64,000 bases of DNA from Robiginitomaculum sp. (GTDB lineage Bacteria > Pseudomonadota > Alphaproteobacteria > Caulobacterales > Maricaulaceae), in contig NVVV01000002.1 of assembly GCA_002733495.1 (NCBI GenBank), positions 23,905 through 87,904 on the forward strand, read 5' to 3'. Below the pieces are notes generated by a model that worked only from the letters and a program-made list of their open reading frames with translations, was not told the origin of the DNA and ran no database searches. Position numbers and translations under genes: made by a program. Every line of letters starts with the position of its first letter. Position 1 is the first letter of the stretch. Of the stretch, positions 54,058 through 63,850 are shown piece after piece.

Positions 54058-55326
54058 ATGAAGTATAAATCTACGGCAGCCTTGGCTGTCTTGTGGGCTA
54101 GTGCAGCGGTCGCTATTGCACCGGCTGCCCACGCCCAAAGTACCGCAATAGCTGAGATCCAAAGTTCCCGCCCGCTTATTGCAGAATTTTCAAGATCCAT
54201 ATTGGCCACCCACCCCGCCATTGCTGCGGCGCAGGCTGAGCTGGATGCAGCAAAAGCACGCGCCCAGGGCGCAGGTCGGGCGCTCTATAACCCGGAAGTT
54301 GAAGCGGGGTATGAAAATGCCGATTCAACCACAAAGGCCTTTGGTGTATCGCAAACCCTGGACTGGTCAGGCAAACGCAAGGCAAGGGCTGCCACAGGGC
54401 GCGCCGATGTCATGGCGGCCAAAGCGGCGCTGGAACTGGTGCAAAAATCCCTGCTTAGTGATGTACTGGACGCCCTTTCGGCGCATCAGGGGGCCTTTGA
54501 GAAGCTGCAATTAGCGGCCTCTAGTGTTCGTTTGGCGCGAAATTTTCTTGACCTGTCGCAAACGCGCAAAACCGCAGGCGATTTGTCTGAATCCGAACTT
54601 CTGACCGCACGACTGGCGCTTTCTCAGGCTCTGGCCGAGCAAAGCCGGGCCAAAAATGACCTGTCTCGCGCCCGCGAACGTCTGGCCGCTTTAAGCGGTA
54701 TGGGACGCGATGTCTGGCCCCTTATTGTTGGCACACCGGACGGAGCCTTGTTGCAAGGCTGGTCGGGTGAAATAAACGCCTTGCCCGAAATGCGCCTGGT
54801 GCTGGCGCAATCAGACAGTTTTCGTTCCCGCATTCAGCTTGCCGATAAAATGCGTAAAGCAGATCCGACGCTGGGCCTCAGTTTTGGTCAGGAAAGCAAC
54901 GGCCTTGGTGGCAATGCCACGCTCTTTGGCGTACGCTTGGCCATCCCCTTGCAGATCCGCAATAATTTCAGTGAAAGCGTTACTGCGGCGCGTGCCGACG
55001 CCCTTGGCGCCGAAGCTGAGGTTCGCAAAACACGCCAACGGGTCGAGGCGCGTCTGAATGCAACGACCGAGCGCTTTCTGGCTGCCTCAACGGCCTGGCA
55101 GAGCTGGCGGGACAATGGTGCCGCCGATCTCAGCGCCCAGCGCGACCTTTTGAAAACCCTTTGGGAGGCCGGCGAGTTGAATGCCGTATCCTACCTTATC
55201 CAACTGAACCAGACCTTTGATGCGCAAGCCGCCGCCATCGATCTGAAGGAGGCCTTATGGCGCTCCTGGATCGAATGGCTGGGCGCATCCAATTCCGCAA
55301 ATTCATGGCTGGAGGCCATCCAATGA
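54058..55326 (+). CDS. czcC: CzcC-like outer-membrane efflux channel (TolC family)
   Basis: A 422-aa protein with a signal peptide (HA-QST near residue 28) and the paired long helical hairpins of the outer-membrane efflux channel family: AAAQAELDAAKARAQGAGRALYNPEVEAGYE (part) and a second half with ARADALGAEAEVRKTRQRVEARL. It would join the RND pump and adaptor into a pore across the outer membrane. Its stop overlaps the next start (ATGA). Confidence 0.9.
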   Translation: MKYKSTAALAVLWASAAVAIAPAAHAQSTAIAEIQSSRPLIAEFSRSILATHPAIAAAQAELDAAKARAQGAGRALYNPEVEAGYENADSTTKAFGVSQTLDWSGKRKARAATGRADVMAAKAALELVQKSLLSDVLDALSAHQGAFEKLQLAASSVRLARNFLDLSQTRKTAGDLSESELLTARLALSQALAEQSRAKNDLSRARERLAALSGMGRDVWPLIVGTPDGALLQGWSGEINALPEMRLVLAQSDSFRSRIQLADKMRKADPTLGLSFGQESNGLGGNATLFGVRLAIPLQIRNNFSESVTAARADALGAEAEVRKTRQRVEARLNATTERFLAASTAWQSWRDNGAADLSAQRDLLKTLWEAGELNAVSYLIQLNQTFDAQAAAIDLKEALWRSWIEWLGASNSANSWLEAIQ

Positions 55327-56447
55327 CTTTTCCCAATACTTTTCTGAAAACCGTGCCGGTAATTGCGGCTCTTGTTCTGGCGCAGCCTGCGCCCGTCATG
55401 GCCAATGAAGACGGCCATGGCGAAGAACATGCCGAAAACCTGCTCCGCATGAGCCAAAACCAACGCCGTCAAAACGGCGTCGAGACCTTACGCATTGAGC
55501 GCATAGCCCTTGCCGAAGAGATCAGCGCCCCCGGTGAGGTTGGCCTTGACCTTTATAAAACCAGTCAGGCCACGCCGCGTATTTCTGCGCAGGTGATTAC
55601 CCGTCATGCCCGTCTTGGCGATGAAGTGACCAGCAATGCTCCTTTGGTGACGCTCTCCAGCGTTGATATGGCCAGCGCACAAGGCGATTTGATCGTCACC
55701 GCCCGTGAATGGGACCGGGTTAAAAAACTGGGCCGCAAGGTGGTTTCTGATCGCCGCTATGTGGAGGCTCAAGTTGCTGCTCAGCAAGCCCGCGCCAAGG
55801 TTCTTGCCTTTGGCATGACCAAAGTTGCGGCTGACAAGCTGGTCAGCATGGGTGATGCCTCCAAGGCCACAGGGGCGTTTACGCTTTATGCCCACCAGGA
55901 TGGCACGATTATGCGCGATGATTTTGTCATTGGAGAAATTGTTGATCCTGGCCGCGTACTTTTTGAAATTACGGATGAGCGCACTGTCTGGGTAGATGCC
56001 CGGCTTTCCGCAGATGATGCATCGGTCATTGCCGCCGACGCTCCGGTACGTATTCTCACCAGTGCTGGCAAGCAATTTTCCGGTAAGGTACTGCAATTAC
56101 ACCATGCCATTGATGAAACTACACGTACGCTTACCGCGCGTATTGAAGTTTCCAATACTGACGATGCCTTGCACGCCGGACAGTTCGTCACCGCCTTTAT
56201 CGAGGCTGGAAAAACCGATCCCGTGCTGGCCGTGCCGCAAGAAGCCATAACCCTGATGAATGGGGGCAATCATGTGTTCGTCCTTAAAGATAACACTCTG
56301 ATGCCAGAGCCGGTGCTTACCGGCGCCACAAGGGGCGATTGGGTCGAGATTAAAAGCGGGCTGAAAGCAGGCGATGAAGTCGCCACTAGCCAGGTCTTCT
56401 TACTCAAATCCTTGATTCTGAAATCTTCCATTGGCGACGCGCACTAG
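55323..56447 (+). CDS. czcB: CzcB/CusB-like periplasmic adaptor
   Basis: A 374-aa membrane-fusion protein with signal peptide (APVMA-NED), a short His/Glu segment (EDGHGEEHAEN), and the typical barrel-sandwich/lipoyl half-motifs (APGEVGLDLYKTSQATPRISAQV, part) and beta-barrel domain. The ATG at 55323 has GGAGG upstream; a start at 55257 would overlap czcC and is rejected. It links czcC and the pump. Confidence 0.92.
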   Translation: MTFPNTFLKTVPVIAALVLAQPAPVMANEDGHGEEHAENLLRMSQNQRRQNGVETLRIERIALAEEISAPGEVGLDLYKTSQATPRISAQVITRHARLGDEVTSNAPLVTLSSVDMASAQGDLIVTAREWDRVKKLGRKVVSDRRYVEAQVAAQQARAKVLAFGMTKVAADKLVSMGDASKATGAFTLYAHQDGTIMRDDFVIGEIVDPGRVLFEITDERTVWVDARLSADDASVIAADAPVRILTSAGKQFSGKVLQLHHAIDETTRTLTARIEVSNTDDALHAGQFVTAFIEAGKTDPVLAVPQEAITLMNGGNHVFVLKDNTLMPEPVLTGATRGDWVEIKSGLKAGDEVATSQVFLLKSLILKSSIGDAH

Positions 56448-56456
56448 GGGGCGAAT

Positions 56457-59400
56457 ATGTTAAACAAACTTGTTGAATTTTCACTCCAGTACAAAGTACT
56501 GGTGTTGATCGCATTTAGCGTTGTTGGCTTTTTGGGCTGGCGCGCTGTAACCACCATACCCATTGATGCCTTTCCCGATGTGACCCCGGTGCAGGTCAAT
56601 ATTTACACCGAATCCCCGGGACTGGCCGCCGAAGATGTGGAACAACTTCTGACTTTCCCGGTGGAATCGGGCATGGCGGGCCTGCCCGACGTGCAGGAAA
56701 TCCGCTCGGTCAGCCTGTTTGGCCTCTCGTATGTGGCGGTCTATTTTGAAGACAGTATGGACATTTACTTTGCCCGCCGTCTGGTGATGGAACGTCTGGC
56801 CGAGGTTGCCGATCGCATTCCCGAAGGTTATGGCACGCCGGAAATGGGGCCTAACACCTCTGGTCTGGGCCAAGTGTTCTGGTACACTCTGGAACGGGCC
56901 GATGAGAAGCTGAACGCCGATATTACCGATATGGATTTGCGCACCGTTCAGGACTGGAATGTCCGCCTGATCTTGCGTACGGCACCCGGCGTGGATGATA
57001 TCATGTCCTGGGGTGGTCAGGAACGCCAGTTTCAGGTGCAAATTGATCCGTTAATGCTGATCAAATATGAACTTGGCTTCAAAGACGTTATGGAGGCTTT
57101 ACAAGTCAATAACCGCCAGGTTGGCGGTCAGTATATTGATCGCGGACCAGAGCAATATCTGGTGCGCGGCTTAGGGTTGGTCAAAAACGAGCATGATATA
57201 GGCGATATTGTCGTCAAGGTTGCACATGGCACCCCCATTTATTTGCGTGATGTTGCCAATATTGTTCAGGCACCGGCTTTGCGCTTTGGCGCGGTCACAC
57301 GCGATGGCAAAGAGGTCGTCTTGGGCATGGCCTTGTCGCGTATTGGCGAAAACGCCAAGGCGGTGGTCGATAACGTCAAGGAAAAGCTCGACATTGTAGA
57401 GAGCGCTTTGCCCGAAGGCATGGTCATCAAACCCATTTATGACCGTACCGAGCTGGTGGAAAAAGCCGTTGGCACCGCCGAGCGGGCCTTGATTGAAGGC
57501 TCCATTCTGGTGGCCATTGTGCTCTTTTTGTTTTTGGGCGAATTGCGCTCGGCGCTGGTGGTCATCACCGCCTTGCCTCTGGCCATGCTGATTGCCTTTA
57601 TTTTTATGGATCTGATGGGCCTGTCGGCCAATTTGATGTCGCTGGCGGGTCTTGCCATCGGGATCGGAATGATGGTCGATGGTGCGGTGGTGATGGTCGA
57701 GAACTCGTTTCGCATCATGGCCGAACGAAAATCCGAAGGCGACGGTCCGGTTAATCGAACCGCCGCGGTTCTGACTGCAGCGCGCGAAGTGGCCAATCCA
57801 GTCAGCTTTGCCATTGGCATTATCATTATTGTGTTTATGCCATTGTTCACGCTGGACGGACTGGAAGGTAAATTGTTCAAGCCAATGGCCTTCAATATCA
57901 GCTTTGCTATGGCTGGATCCATGTTGCTGACCCTGACCCTTATTCCGGTGCTGGCCTCATTAATTTTGAAGCCGAAGGAAGAAAAAGACACCTTTTTGGT
58001 GCGTTGGATCAAAAAAATCTATCTTCCCATGTTAGCTTTTGGCTTACGTCGCAAAGCGGTTGTCGTTGGTAGTGCGGTGATTTTGTTGATCGCATCTTTG
58101 GGTCTGTTCCCGTTTTTGGGAAAAGAGTTCATGCCGCAACTTCAGGAAGGCTCCATCATGTGGCGGGTTACTTCTATTCCCTCCACCTCGCTAGATCAGT
58201 CGATCAAAATCTCCAAGGATATTGAAAATGCCTTAAGTGCTTTTCCCGAAGTGGAAACCACTGTTGCCATGATCGGCCGCGCCGAAAAAGGTGAAACGGC
58301 TGACGTCAATTATATGGAGATTTACACAGCCCTTAAGCCGCAAAAAGACTGGCCGGAAAAGCGCTCTTTTGAGAACTTGGCCGATGAAATGCGCGAAAAG
58401 CTGGAAGTGGTGGCACCGACCTCGGTCATTGCCTTTACCCAGCCGATCCAGATGCGGGTTGAGGAATTGATCTCTGGTGTACGGGCAACCTTGGCGGCCA
58501 AGCTTTATGGTGAAGATCTGGGTGAGCTGGATCGTTTGAGTGAGCAGGTTAAGAACGCCATTGCCGAGGTGCCGGGCGTGGCTGACCTCTCGCTGGAAGC
58601 CAATATCGGCAAGCCGCAGATACGCATTACTGTGAATCGTGAGGCGTTGGCCCGTTATGGCATGAATGCCGATGACGTGCTCGAGCTGGTCCGCACCGGT
58701 ATCGGTAACGAGCCGGTCAGCACCCTGATTGATGGCGTTAAACGCTTTGATATCACAGCAAGGCTGAATGACGCGTCCAAAGCCTCTGTTGCCGCCATTG
58801 AAAACATTCCGCTGCGTACTGGTACGGGCGCAATTGTGCCCCTTAAACAGGTCGCTAACATTACTACGGCAGAGGGGTATTCCTTTATCCGGCGTGAGCA
58901 ATTGCAACGGTATGCCGTGATACAGATGGATGTGCGCGGGCGGGATGTGGACAGCTTTGTGCAGGAAGCCAATACCGTGATTGCGCAAAAAATCGATATG
59001 CCACCAGGATATTGGATCGAATGGGGTGGTGCCTTTGAGAACCAGCAACGGGCCATGAAGAAATTGGGTGTCATTGTTCCAGTGACCATCTTTTTCATTT
59101 TTGTGCTACTGTATACGGCCTTTAACTCCTTGCGCTTTGCTGCTCTGATTATCGCCAATGTGCCTTTTGCCACGATTGGCGGCTTGGTTGCCTTGTTTAT
59201 TAGCGGCCAATATCTCTCGGTGCCATCAGCCATCGGGTTTATCGCCGTCTTTGGTGTGGCTATGCTGAACGGCATTGTGTTGGTCAGCTTTATCAATGAG
59301 CTGCGCGACAAAGGCCTCAGTATTGCCGAGGCCGTGCGAAAGGGCGCTGAAATGCGCCTGCGTCCGGTGATGATGACCGCCAGTGTCGCCATTTTGGGCC

Positions 59401-59582
59401 TCGTTCCCATGCTGCTGTCCAGCGGCGTTGGTGCGGAAACCCAGCGCCCGTTGGCCGCTGTCGTAATTGGAGGTTTAATTACATCAACCTTGCTGACACT
59501 GCTCATCCTGCCTGTGATTTACGAGTGGATGGAAACGCGCATTGAGCGCAAACAACTAGCAAAAAAGGAAGCGCAATCATGA
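56457..59582 (+). CDS. czcA: Heavy-metal efflux RND pump (CzcA/CusA-type)
   Basis: A 1041-aa inner-membrane pump driven by proton influx that takes up divalent or monovalent metal ions. The essential TM4 motif is AIGIGMMVDGAVVMVEN with Asp408 and Glu415. The rest fits HME-RND proteins: IDAFPDVTPVQVNIYTE near the N terminus, two six-helix sets and large periplasmic loops. The motif is intermediate between CzcA (DFGIIVDGAV) and CusA (AIGAMVDAA), so the metal (Zn, Cd, Co, Cu) stays undecided. ATGA overlaps the PII-like gene. Confidence 0.95.
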   Translation: MLNKLVEFSLQYKVLVLIAFSVVGFLGWRAVTTIPIDAFPDVTPVQVNIYTESPGLAAEDVEQLLTFPVESGMAGLPDVQEIRSVSLFGLSYVAVYFEDSMDIYFARRLVMERLAEVADRIPEGYGTPEMGPNTSGLGQVFWYTLERADEKLNADITDMDLRTVQDWNVRLILRTAPGVDDIMSWGGQERQFQVQIDPLMLIKYELGFKDVMEALQVNNRQVGGQYIDRGPEQYLVRGLGLVKNEHDIGDIVVKVAHGTPIYLRDVANIVQAPALRFGAVTRDGKEVVLGMALSRIGENAKAVVDNVKEKLDIVESALPEGMVIKPIYDRTELVEKAVGTAERALIEGSILVAIVLFLFLGELRSALVVITALPLAMLIAFIFMDLMGLSANLMSLAGLAIGIGMMVDGAVVMVENSFRIMAERKSEGDGPVNRTAAVLTAAREVANPVSFAIGIIIIVFMPLFTLDGLEGKLFKPMAFNISFAMAGSMLLTLTLIPVLASLILKPKEEKDTFLVRWIKKIYLPMLAFGLRRKAVVVGSAVILLIASLGLFPFLGKEFMPQLQEGSIMWRVTSIPSTSLDQSIKISKDIENALSAFPEVETTVAMIGRAEKGETADVNYMEIYTALKPQKDWPEKRSFENLADEMREKLEVVAPTSVIAFTQPIQMRVEELISGVRATLAAKLYGEDLGELDRLSEQVKNAIAEVPGVADLSLEANIGKPQIRITVNREALARYGMNADDVLELVRTGIGNEPVSTLIDGVKRFDITARLNDASKASVAAIENIPLRTGTGAIVPLKQVANITTAEGYSFIRREQLQRYAVIQMDVRGRDVDSFVQEANTVIAQKIDMPPGYWIEWGGAFENQQRAMKKLGVIVPVTIFFIFVLLYTAFNSLRFAALIIANVPFATIGGLVALFISGQYLSVPSAIGFIAVFGVAMLNGIVLVSFINELRDKGLSIAEAVRKGAEMRLRPVMMTASVAILGLVPMLLSSGVGAETQRPLAAVVIGGLITSTLLTLLILPVIYEWMETRIERKQLAKKEAQS

Positions 59583-59887
59583 AAGAGATAAAGGCATATA
59601 TTCACCGAAACCGGGCGGCTGATGTCGTCCGGGCACTTCGCAAGGCAAAATTTGGGCACTTCACCTTGGTAGATGTAAAACAGGTGTTGAAGCTCCTCGA
59701 CTCTACTGGTCAAGAATACTCCACCGAGTTTGGTGCCCGGGTGCTGACTGAAGTAAAACTGGAATTGGTGTGCAAGCCTGAACAGCTAGAAGAAGCCATC
59801 GCATTGATCACCAAAAATGCCCAAACCGGGCGGGATGATTCAGGCTGTATCTATGTCAGCAACATAGTTTCGCATCACCCCATCTGA
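59579..59887 (+). CDS. PII-like protein of a metal-efflux operon (PII-NG type)
   Basis: A 102-aa protein with the ferredoxin-like PII fold (MKEIKAYIHRNRAADVVRALRKA, then VKLELVCKPEQLEEAIALITKNAQTGRDDSGCIYVSNI, in parts). It lacks the conserved uridylylation loop of GlnB (Y-K/R-G-x-x-Y is replaced by GQEYSTEFG). PII-like proteins that sit in heavy-metal efflux operons form a separate group (PII-NG). Here the gene overlaps the pump stop by ATGA and precedes the P-type ATPase by 12 bases. A role in sensing nucleotides or metals and adjusting efflux is inferred. Confidence 0.88.
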   Translation: MKEIKAYIHRNRAADVVRALRKAKFGHFTLVDVKQVLKLLDSTGQEYSTEFGARVLTEVKLELVCKPEQLEEAIALITKNAQTGRDDSGCIYVSNIVSHHPI

Positions 59888-59899
59888 AGGAGTGCGGAA

Positions 59900-62029
59900 A
59901 TGAATAAGCAAATAAATCTGCGCGTCGAGGGCGTGGATTGCCCATCTTGTGTTGGGCCGATTGAAAAGGCAGTTTGTGCCCTGCCAGGCGTAAATACGGC
60001 CAGCGTCAATTTTAACACTGGAAAAATCAGGCTTGATATCGAAGATGGTGGCGTTGATGTAGTGGCGATCGAGAAAACCATCAACAAACTTGGCTACAAA
60101 CTTGCCAAGGGCGATGGTGGGGCCGCTACAGGCGGGCTGAGAGCTTGGTATTACACCAAAAAAGGCAAGCTGGTTCTATTCACTGGAGTCATGCTGGTTC
60201 TGGCCACCTTGGTTTACATTCTGGCCAAAAATGCTGCTGTAAAAATTAGCGGTTTCAGCATCGAGCTTTATGAACTCGGTTATGCAATTGCTGCACTGGT
60301 TGCATTGGTTCCGATGGCCAAAAAGGCCTTTAGTTCGGCCCGGTCCGGCAGTTCATTTACTATTGATACATTGGTGACGTTTGCCGTGGTGGGTGCAATC
60401 GTCATCGGTGCATCCGTAGAGGCTGCGGTTGTGGTGTTTTTGTTTGCCTTGGGCGAAATGCTGGAAAGCATGGCCACCGAAAAAGCACGAAAAAGTGTCA
60501 AGGCATTGGCGGATCTCGCGCCCAAAATGGCCTTTTTGGTCCAAGGTGAAGGCGTTAGCGAAGTGGCGGTAGATACGTTGGTGGTTGGCAACGTGGTAGA
60601 AATTCAACCCGGCGGGCGAGTGCCCGCAGACGGAGTGATTGTACAAGGCTCAACTAGTCTGGACGAAAGTTCGATCACTGGCGAGAGCATTCCAGTGCGC
60701 CGTGAAGTTGGTGCGCAAGTTTATGCGGGTGCGATCAACACGGACGGGGTGATCCGTTTGCGGGTCGATAAAACCGCAGAAGACAACATGATTGCCCGGA
60801 TCATGAATCTGGTCGAAGAAGCCGAGGCTGGTAAGTCACCTACAGCCCGCTTTATTGACGATTTTAGCCGCTATTATACTCCGGGTGTTTTGGTGGTGGG
60901 TATCTTAGTCGGCGTTATACCACCGGTATTGTTTGATGCCCACTGGATGACTTGGGTTTATAAAGGGCTTGCCATCTGGCTGATCGGTTGTCCCTGTGCG
61001 CTGGTTCTGTCCACCCCAGCCGCGATCACATCGGGCATTGCCGCCGGGGCACGGCGCGGGTTGCTCATGAAGGGCGGCGTGGTGTTAGAAGCGATCAGCA
61101 AGGTCAGCACCATTGCTTTTGACAAAACCGGAACCCTGACTGAAGGCATACCGAAAGTAACCGATATCCAAACATTCAACGGCACCGAAGCTGAAATGCT
61201 ATCATTCGCAGCGGCTGTCGAAGTTACGTCATCGCACCCGTTAGCATTGGCTATTGTTGATGCAGCAAGACAGCATGACCTTACGTTTTCTCGCGCCAAA
61301 GACGCGAAAGCCCTAAGCGGTCGCGGTGTGCAAGGCAAAGTCGGCAATTCCGTGATTACCATCGCCTCGCCGCGATATGCAGTAGGCATTTCCAAAATAG
61401 GCGATGCCGAACGTAAGGTATTTTCAGACTTTGAAGAAGACGGGAAAACCCTAGGCGTAGTGGTCAAAGGCAAGACCTTGCTCGGCGTTATTGCCATGCG
61501 GGATGAATTGCGTGAGGACGCACGTGATGCCATGGAACAATTGCGGGCCATGCAGATCAAAACCATCATGCTCACTGGCGATAATGCCCGCACCGGCAGG
61601 GCCATCGCTGCCCAGCTTGGCATGGATGTACAGGCCGAATTGATGCCAGACGACAAATTGAAGGCCATTGAAACCCTAAAGACGCAAGGCGGTGTGGCGA
61701 TGGTTGGTGATGGCATTAATGATGCGCCCGCTCTGGCCCGCGCAGATGTCGGCATTGCCATGGGCGGAGGAACGGATGTGGCCTTGGAAACCGCTGATGC
61801 GGCTTTGCTACGTGAGTATGTCGGCGGTGTTCCGGATCTGGTTCGTTTGTCCAATGCCACCATGAAAAATATCCACCAGAACATTACCTTCTCATTGATT
61901 TTGAAAGCCGTGTTTCTGGTTACAACCATGTTGGGTTACACCTCGTTATGGATGGCCATTTTGGCCGACACCGGTGCGACTGTGTTGGTGACATTAAATG
62001 CCTTGCGACTCTTAAATTTCAAGACCTAG
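59900..62029 (+). CDS. zntA: Zn/Cd/Pb-type P1B ATPase
   Basis: A 709-aa P1B ATPase with an N-terminal HMA domain (GVDCPSCVGPIE, Cys14 and Cys17) and eight membrane helices. The transport motif is CPC (364-366) followed by ALVLSTPAAITSGIAAGARRGLLMKGG, the Zn/Cd/Pb pattern, unlike the [10 protein letters not shown] of the copA gene here. The phosphorylated Asp is Asp408 in DKTGT. It ends in DTGATVLVTLNALRLL, as in ZntA/CadA. Last gene of the efflux operon. Confidence 0.95.
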   Translation: MNKQINLRVEGVDCPSCVGPIEKAVCALPGVNTASVNFNTGKIRLDIEDGGVDVVAIEKTINKLGYKLAKGDGGAATGGLRAWYYTKKGKLVLFTGVMLVLATLVYILAKNAAVKISGFSIELYELGYAIAALVALVPMAKKAFSSARSGSSFTIDTLVTFAVVGAIVIGASVEAAVVVFLFALGEMLESMATEKARKSVKALADLAPKMAFLVQGEGVSEVAVDTLVVGNVVEIQPGGRVPADGVIVQGSTSLDESSITGESIPVRREVGAQVYAGAINTDGVIRLRVDKTAEDNMIARIMNLVEEAEAGKSPTARFIDDFSRYYTPGVLVVGILVGVIPPVLFDAHWMTWVYKGLAIWLIGCPCALVLSTPAAITSGIAAGARRGLLMKGGVVLEAISKVSTIAFDKTGTLTEGIPKVTDIQTFNGTEAEMLSFAAAVEVTSSHPLALAIVDAARQHDLTFSRAKDAKALSGRGVQGKVGNSVITIASPRYAVGISKIGDAERKVFSDFEEDGKTLGVVVKGKTLLGVIAMRDELREDARDAMEQLRAMQIKTIMLTGDNARTGRAIAAQLGMDVQAELMPDDKLKAIETLKTQGGVAMVGDGINDAPALARADVGIAMGGGTDVALETADAALLREYVGGVPDLVRLSNATMKNIHQNITFSLILKAVFLVTTMLGYTSLWMAILADTGATVLVTLNALRLLNFKT

Positions 62030-62048
62030 CAATATTCTGACTTGCATT

Positions 62049-62076
62049 ACCTCTATATAACTAGTTATATAGAGGT
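62049..62076. promoter_or_regulatory. Perfect 28-bp ars operator abutting the arsR start codon
   Basis: ACCTCTATATAACT / AGTTATATAGAGGT is a perfect inverted repeat that ends one base before the ATG at 62077. A -35 TTGCAT (62042-62047) and -10 TATATA (62066-62071) place RNA polymerase directly over it. The AGAGG next to the ATG is too close to serve as a ribosome binding site, so the mRNA may be leaderless. This fits autorepression by ArsR and release by arsenite. Confidence 0.85.
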
Positions 62077-62412
62077 ATGGATACAAAAGCAGTTATACGC
62101 GCCCTAGATGCGCTGGCACAAGAAAGTCGGCTCGCCATTTTTCGTCTGCTAATAGAGACCGCCCCGAAGGGCATGATGGTTGGTGCCATTGGCGAACACA
62201 TGGACATGCCGGCGACGACTTTATCTTTTCATCTGGACAAATTAAGACATGCCGGGCTGCTTACCAAGCGACACGAAGGCCGGGCCCGTGTTTACACGGC
62301 GAATTATGACACGCTGGTCGGCACTATAAAATACCTCGCTGAAGACTGTTGCAAGAACAGCGAGCAAATGCCGTGTCGCATCATTTTTAAGAACAAAGAG
62401 GATGGCACCTAA
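62077..62412 (+). CDS. arsR: ArsR arsenite-responsive repressor
   Basis: A 111-aa winged-helix repressor. The DNA-binding part has [38 protein letters not shown] and [14 protein letters not shown]. The arsenite-binding cysteines are at the C terminus: Cys91-Cys92 and Cys100 ([12 protein letters not shown]), a placement like that of the Acidithiobacillus ArsR (C-terminal CC-x-C) and not the ELCVCDL helix of E. coli. It ends one base into the next gene (TAATG overlap). Confidence 0.95.
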   Translation: MDTKAVIRALDALAQESRLAIFRLLIETAPKGMMVGAIGEHMDMPATTLSFHLDKLRHAGLLTKRHEGRARVYTANYDTLVGTIKYLAEDCCKNSEQMPCRIIFKNKEDGT

Positions 62413-63464
62413 TGGAAACAAAAAAATTATCCTTTTTGGACAGATATTTAACGCTATGGATTGTCCTAGCGATGGTATCGGGTGTTGCGCTGGGTAGCGT
62501 ATTCACGGGTTTGCCCGTTTGGCTGGAAAGTTTGAGCGTTGGCACTACCAATATCCCCATAGCCATTGGTCTTATTTTGATGATGTATCCGCCATTGGCA
62601 AAAGTGCGGTATGACGAATTGCCAAAGGTTTTTCAGGACAAGCGCATATTGCTGTTATCTTTGGTGCAGAACTGGCTAATCGGGCCGGTGTTGATGTTTG
62701 TGCTGGCCGTCACGTTTCTGGCGGATTATCCGGCCTATATGACGGGATTGATTTTGATTGGGCTAGCGCGCTGCATTGCCATGGTCATTGTCTGGAACCA
62801 GTTGGCCGGTGGAAGCCGGGAATACGCGGCGGCCCTGGTGGCCTTTAACAGTGTTTTCCAGATTCTATTTTTCAGTGTTTATGCATGGTTTTTTATGTCC
62901 GTACTGCCTGAAATGTTAGGCCTTAAAGGGCAGATTATTGATGTCAGCTTTGTTATGATTGCCCAATCGGTGATGATTTACCTTGGTATCCCTTTTCTGG
63001 CTGGCTTTCTGACCAGAAAAATCCTCATTAGCCGCAAGGGAGGTGAATGGTATAAAACCATATTTGAGCCACGTATCGGCCCGATCACCTTGATTGCCTT
63101 GCTGTTTACCATCGTCGCCATGTTTTCCTTAAAAGGCGGCATGGTGCTTGAATTGCCTTTGGATGTACTGCGCATTGCGGTGCCGCTGGCTATTTATTTC
63201 GTCATCATGTTCCTGATCAGCTTCGCCATGGGCAAGTGGATCGGTGCCGATTATCAGCGTACCACCTCTATCGCCTTTACCGCTGCCAGTAATAATTTTG
63301 AATTGGCCATCGCCGTTGCCATTGCCGCCTTCGGGCTTGCCTCACCAGTTGCTTTTGCCACTGTCATCGGTCCGCTTGTCGAGGTTCCGGTACTGATCTC
63401 GTTGGTTAGCGTCGCTCTTTGGCTAAAATATCACTGGTTTAAGGACATGGAAATGGGAGCATGA
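62412..63464 (+). CDS. acr3: Arsenite efflux permease Acr3
   Basis: A 350-aa inner-membrane protein with ten helices of the Acr3/BASS fold that exports arsenite. The conserved Cys lies in [18 protein letters not shown], known to be essential in Acr3 proteins. Starts at the arsR stop and overlaps arsC by ATGA, so the three are tightly coupled. Confidence 0.95.
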   Translation: METKKLSFLDRYLTLWIVLAMVSGVALGSVFTGLPVWLESLSVGTTNIPIAIGLILMMYPPLAKVRYDELPKVFQDKRILLLSLVQNWLIGPVLMFVLAVTFLADYPAYMTGLILIGLARCIAMVIVWNQLAGGSREYAAALVAFNSVFQILFFSVYAWFFMSVLPEMLGLKGQIIDVSFVMIAQSVMIYLGIPFLAGFLTRKILISRKGGEWYKTIFEPRIGPITLIALLFTIVAMFSLKGGMVLELPLDVLRIAVPLAIYFVIMFLISFAMGKWIGADYQRTTSIAFTAASNNFELAIAVAIAAFGLASPVAFATVIGPLVEVPVLISLVSVALWLKYHWFKDMEMGA

Positions 63465-63850
63465 AAACCGTTCTTTTTCTTTGTGTGGCCAACAGTGCGC
63501 GCAGCCAGATGGCGCAAGGTTTGGCGCAACATCACTTGGGCGACCGCATCACGGCACTTAGTGCCGGATCAGAACCATCGGAACAGGTCAATCCGTTGGC
63601 CGTTCAAGTTATGGCAGATGCCGGGATTGATATTAGCCCGCACACCTCAAAATCGGTGGACCAGTATGATCTTTCCAAGATTGATCTAGTTGTAACGCTT
63701 TGTGCAGATGAAGTATGCCCTGCCGTGCCCGGAAAATTCAAACGACTGCATTGGCCGATTGACGACCCCGCAGGGCCAAATGCGCTGGAGGCATTCATAA
63801 AGGCTCGGGATTTGATCAGCCAAAAACTGATAGATGGGTTTTCAGAATAG
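63461..63850 (+). CDS. arsC: Thioredoxin-coupled arsenate reductase (LMW-PTP type)
   Basis: Reduces arsenate to arsenite for Acr3. The 129-aa protein has the P-loop CVANSARS (Cys8 to Arg14) and the two further redox cysteines Cys81 and Cys86 in TLCADEVCP, giving the three-Cys relay that hands electrons to thioredoxin. DD at residues 100-101 of the WPIDDPAG segment is the usual general-acid region. Compare with the standalone phosphatase at 31615, which lacks the two extra cysteines. Confidence 0.95.
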   Translation: MKTVLFLCVANSARSQMAQGLAQHHLGDRITALSAGSEPSEQVNPLAVQVMADAGIDISPHTSKSVDQYDLSKIDLVVTLCADEVCPAVPGKFKRLHWPIDDPAGPNALEAFIKARDLISQKLIDGFSE

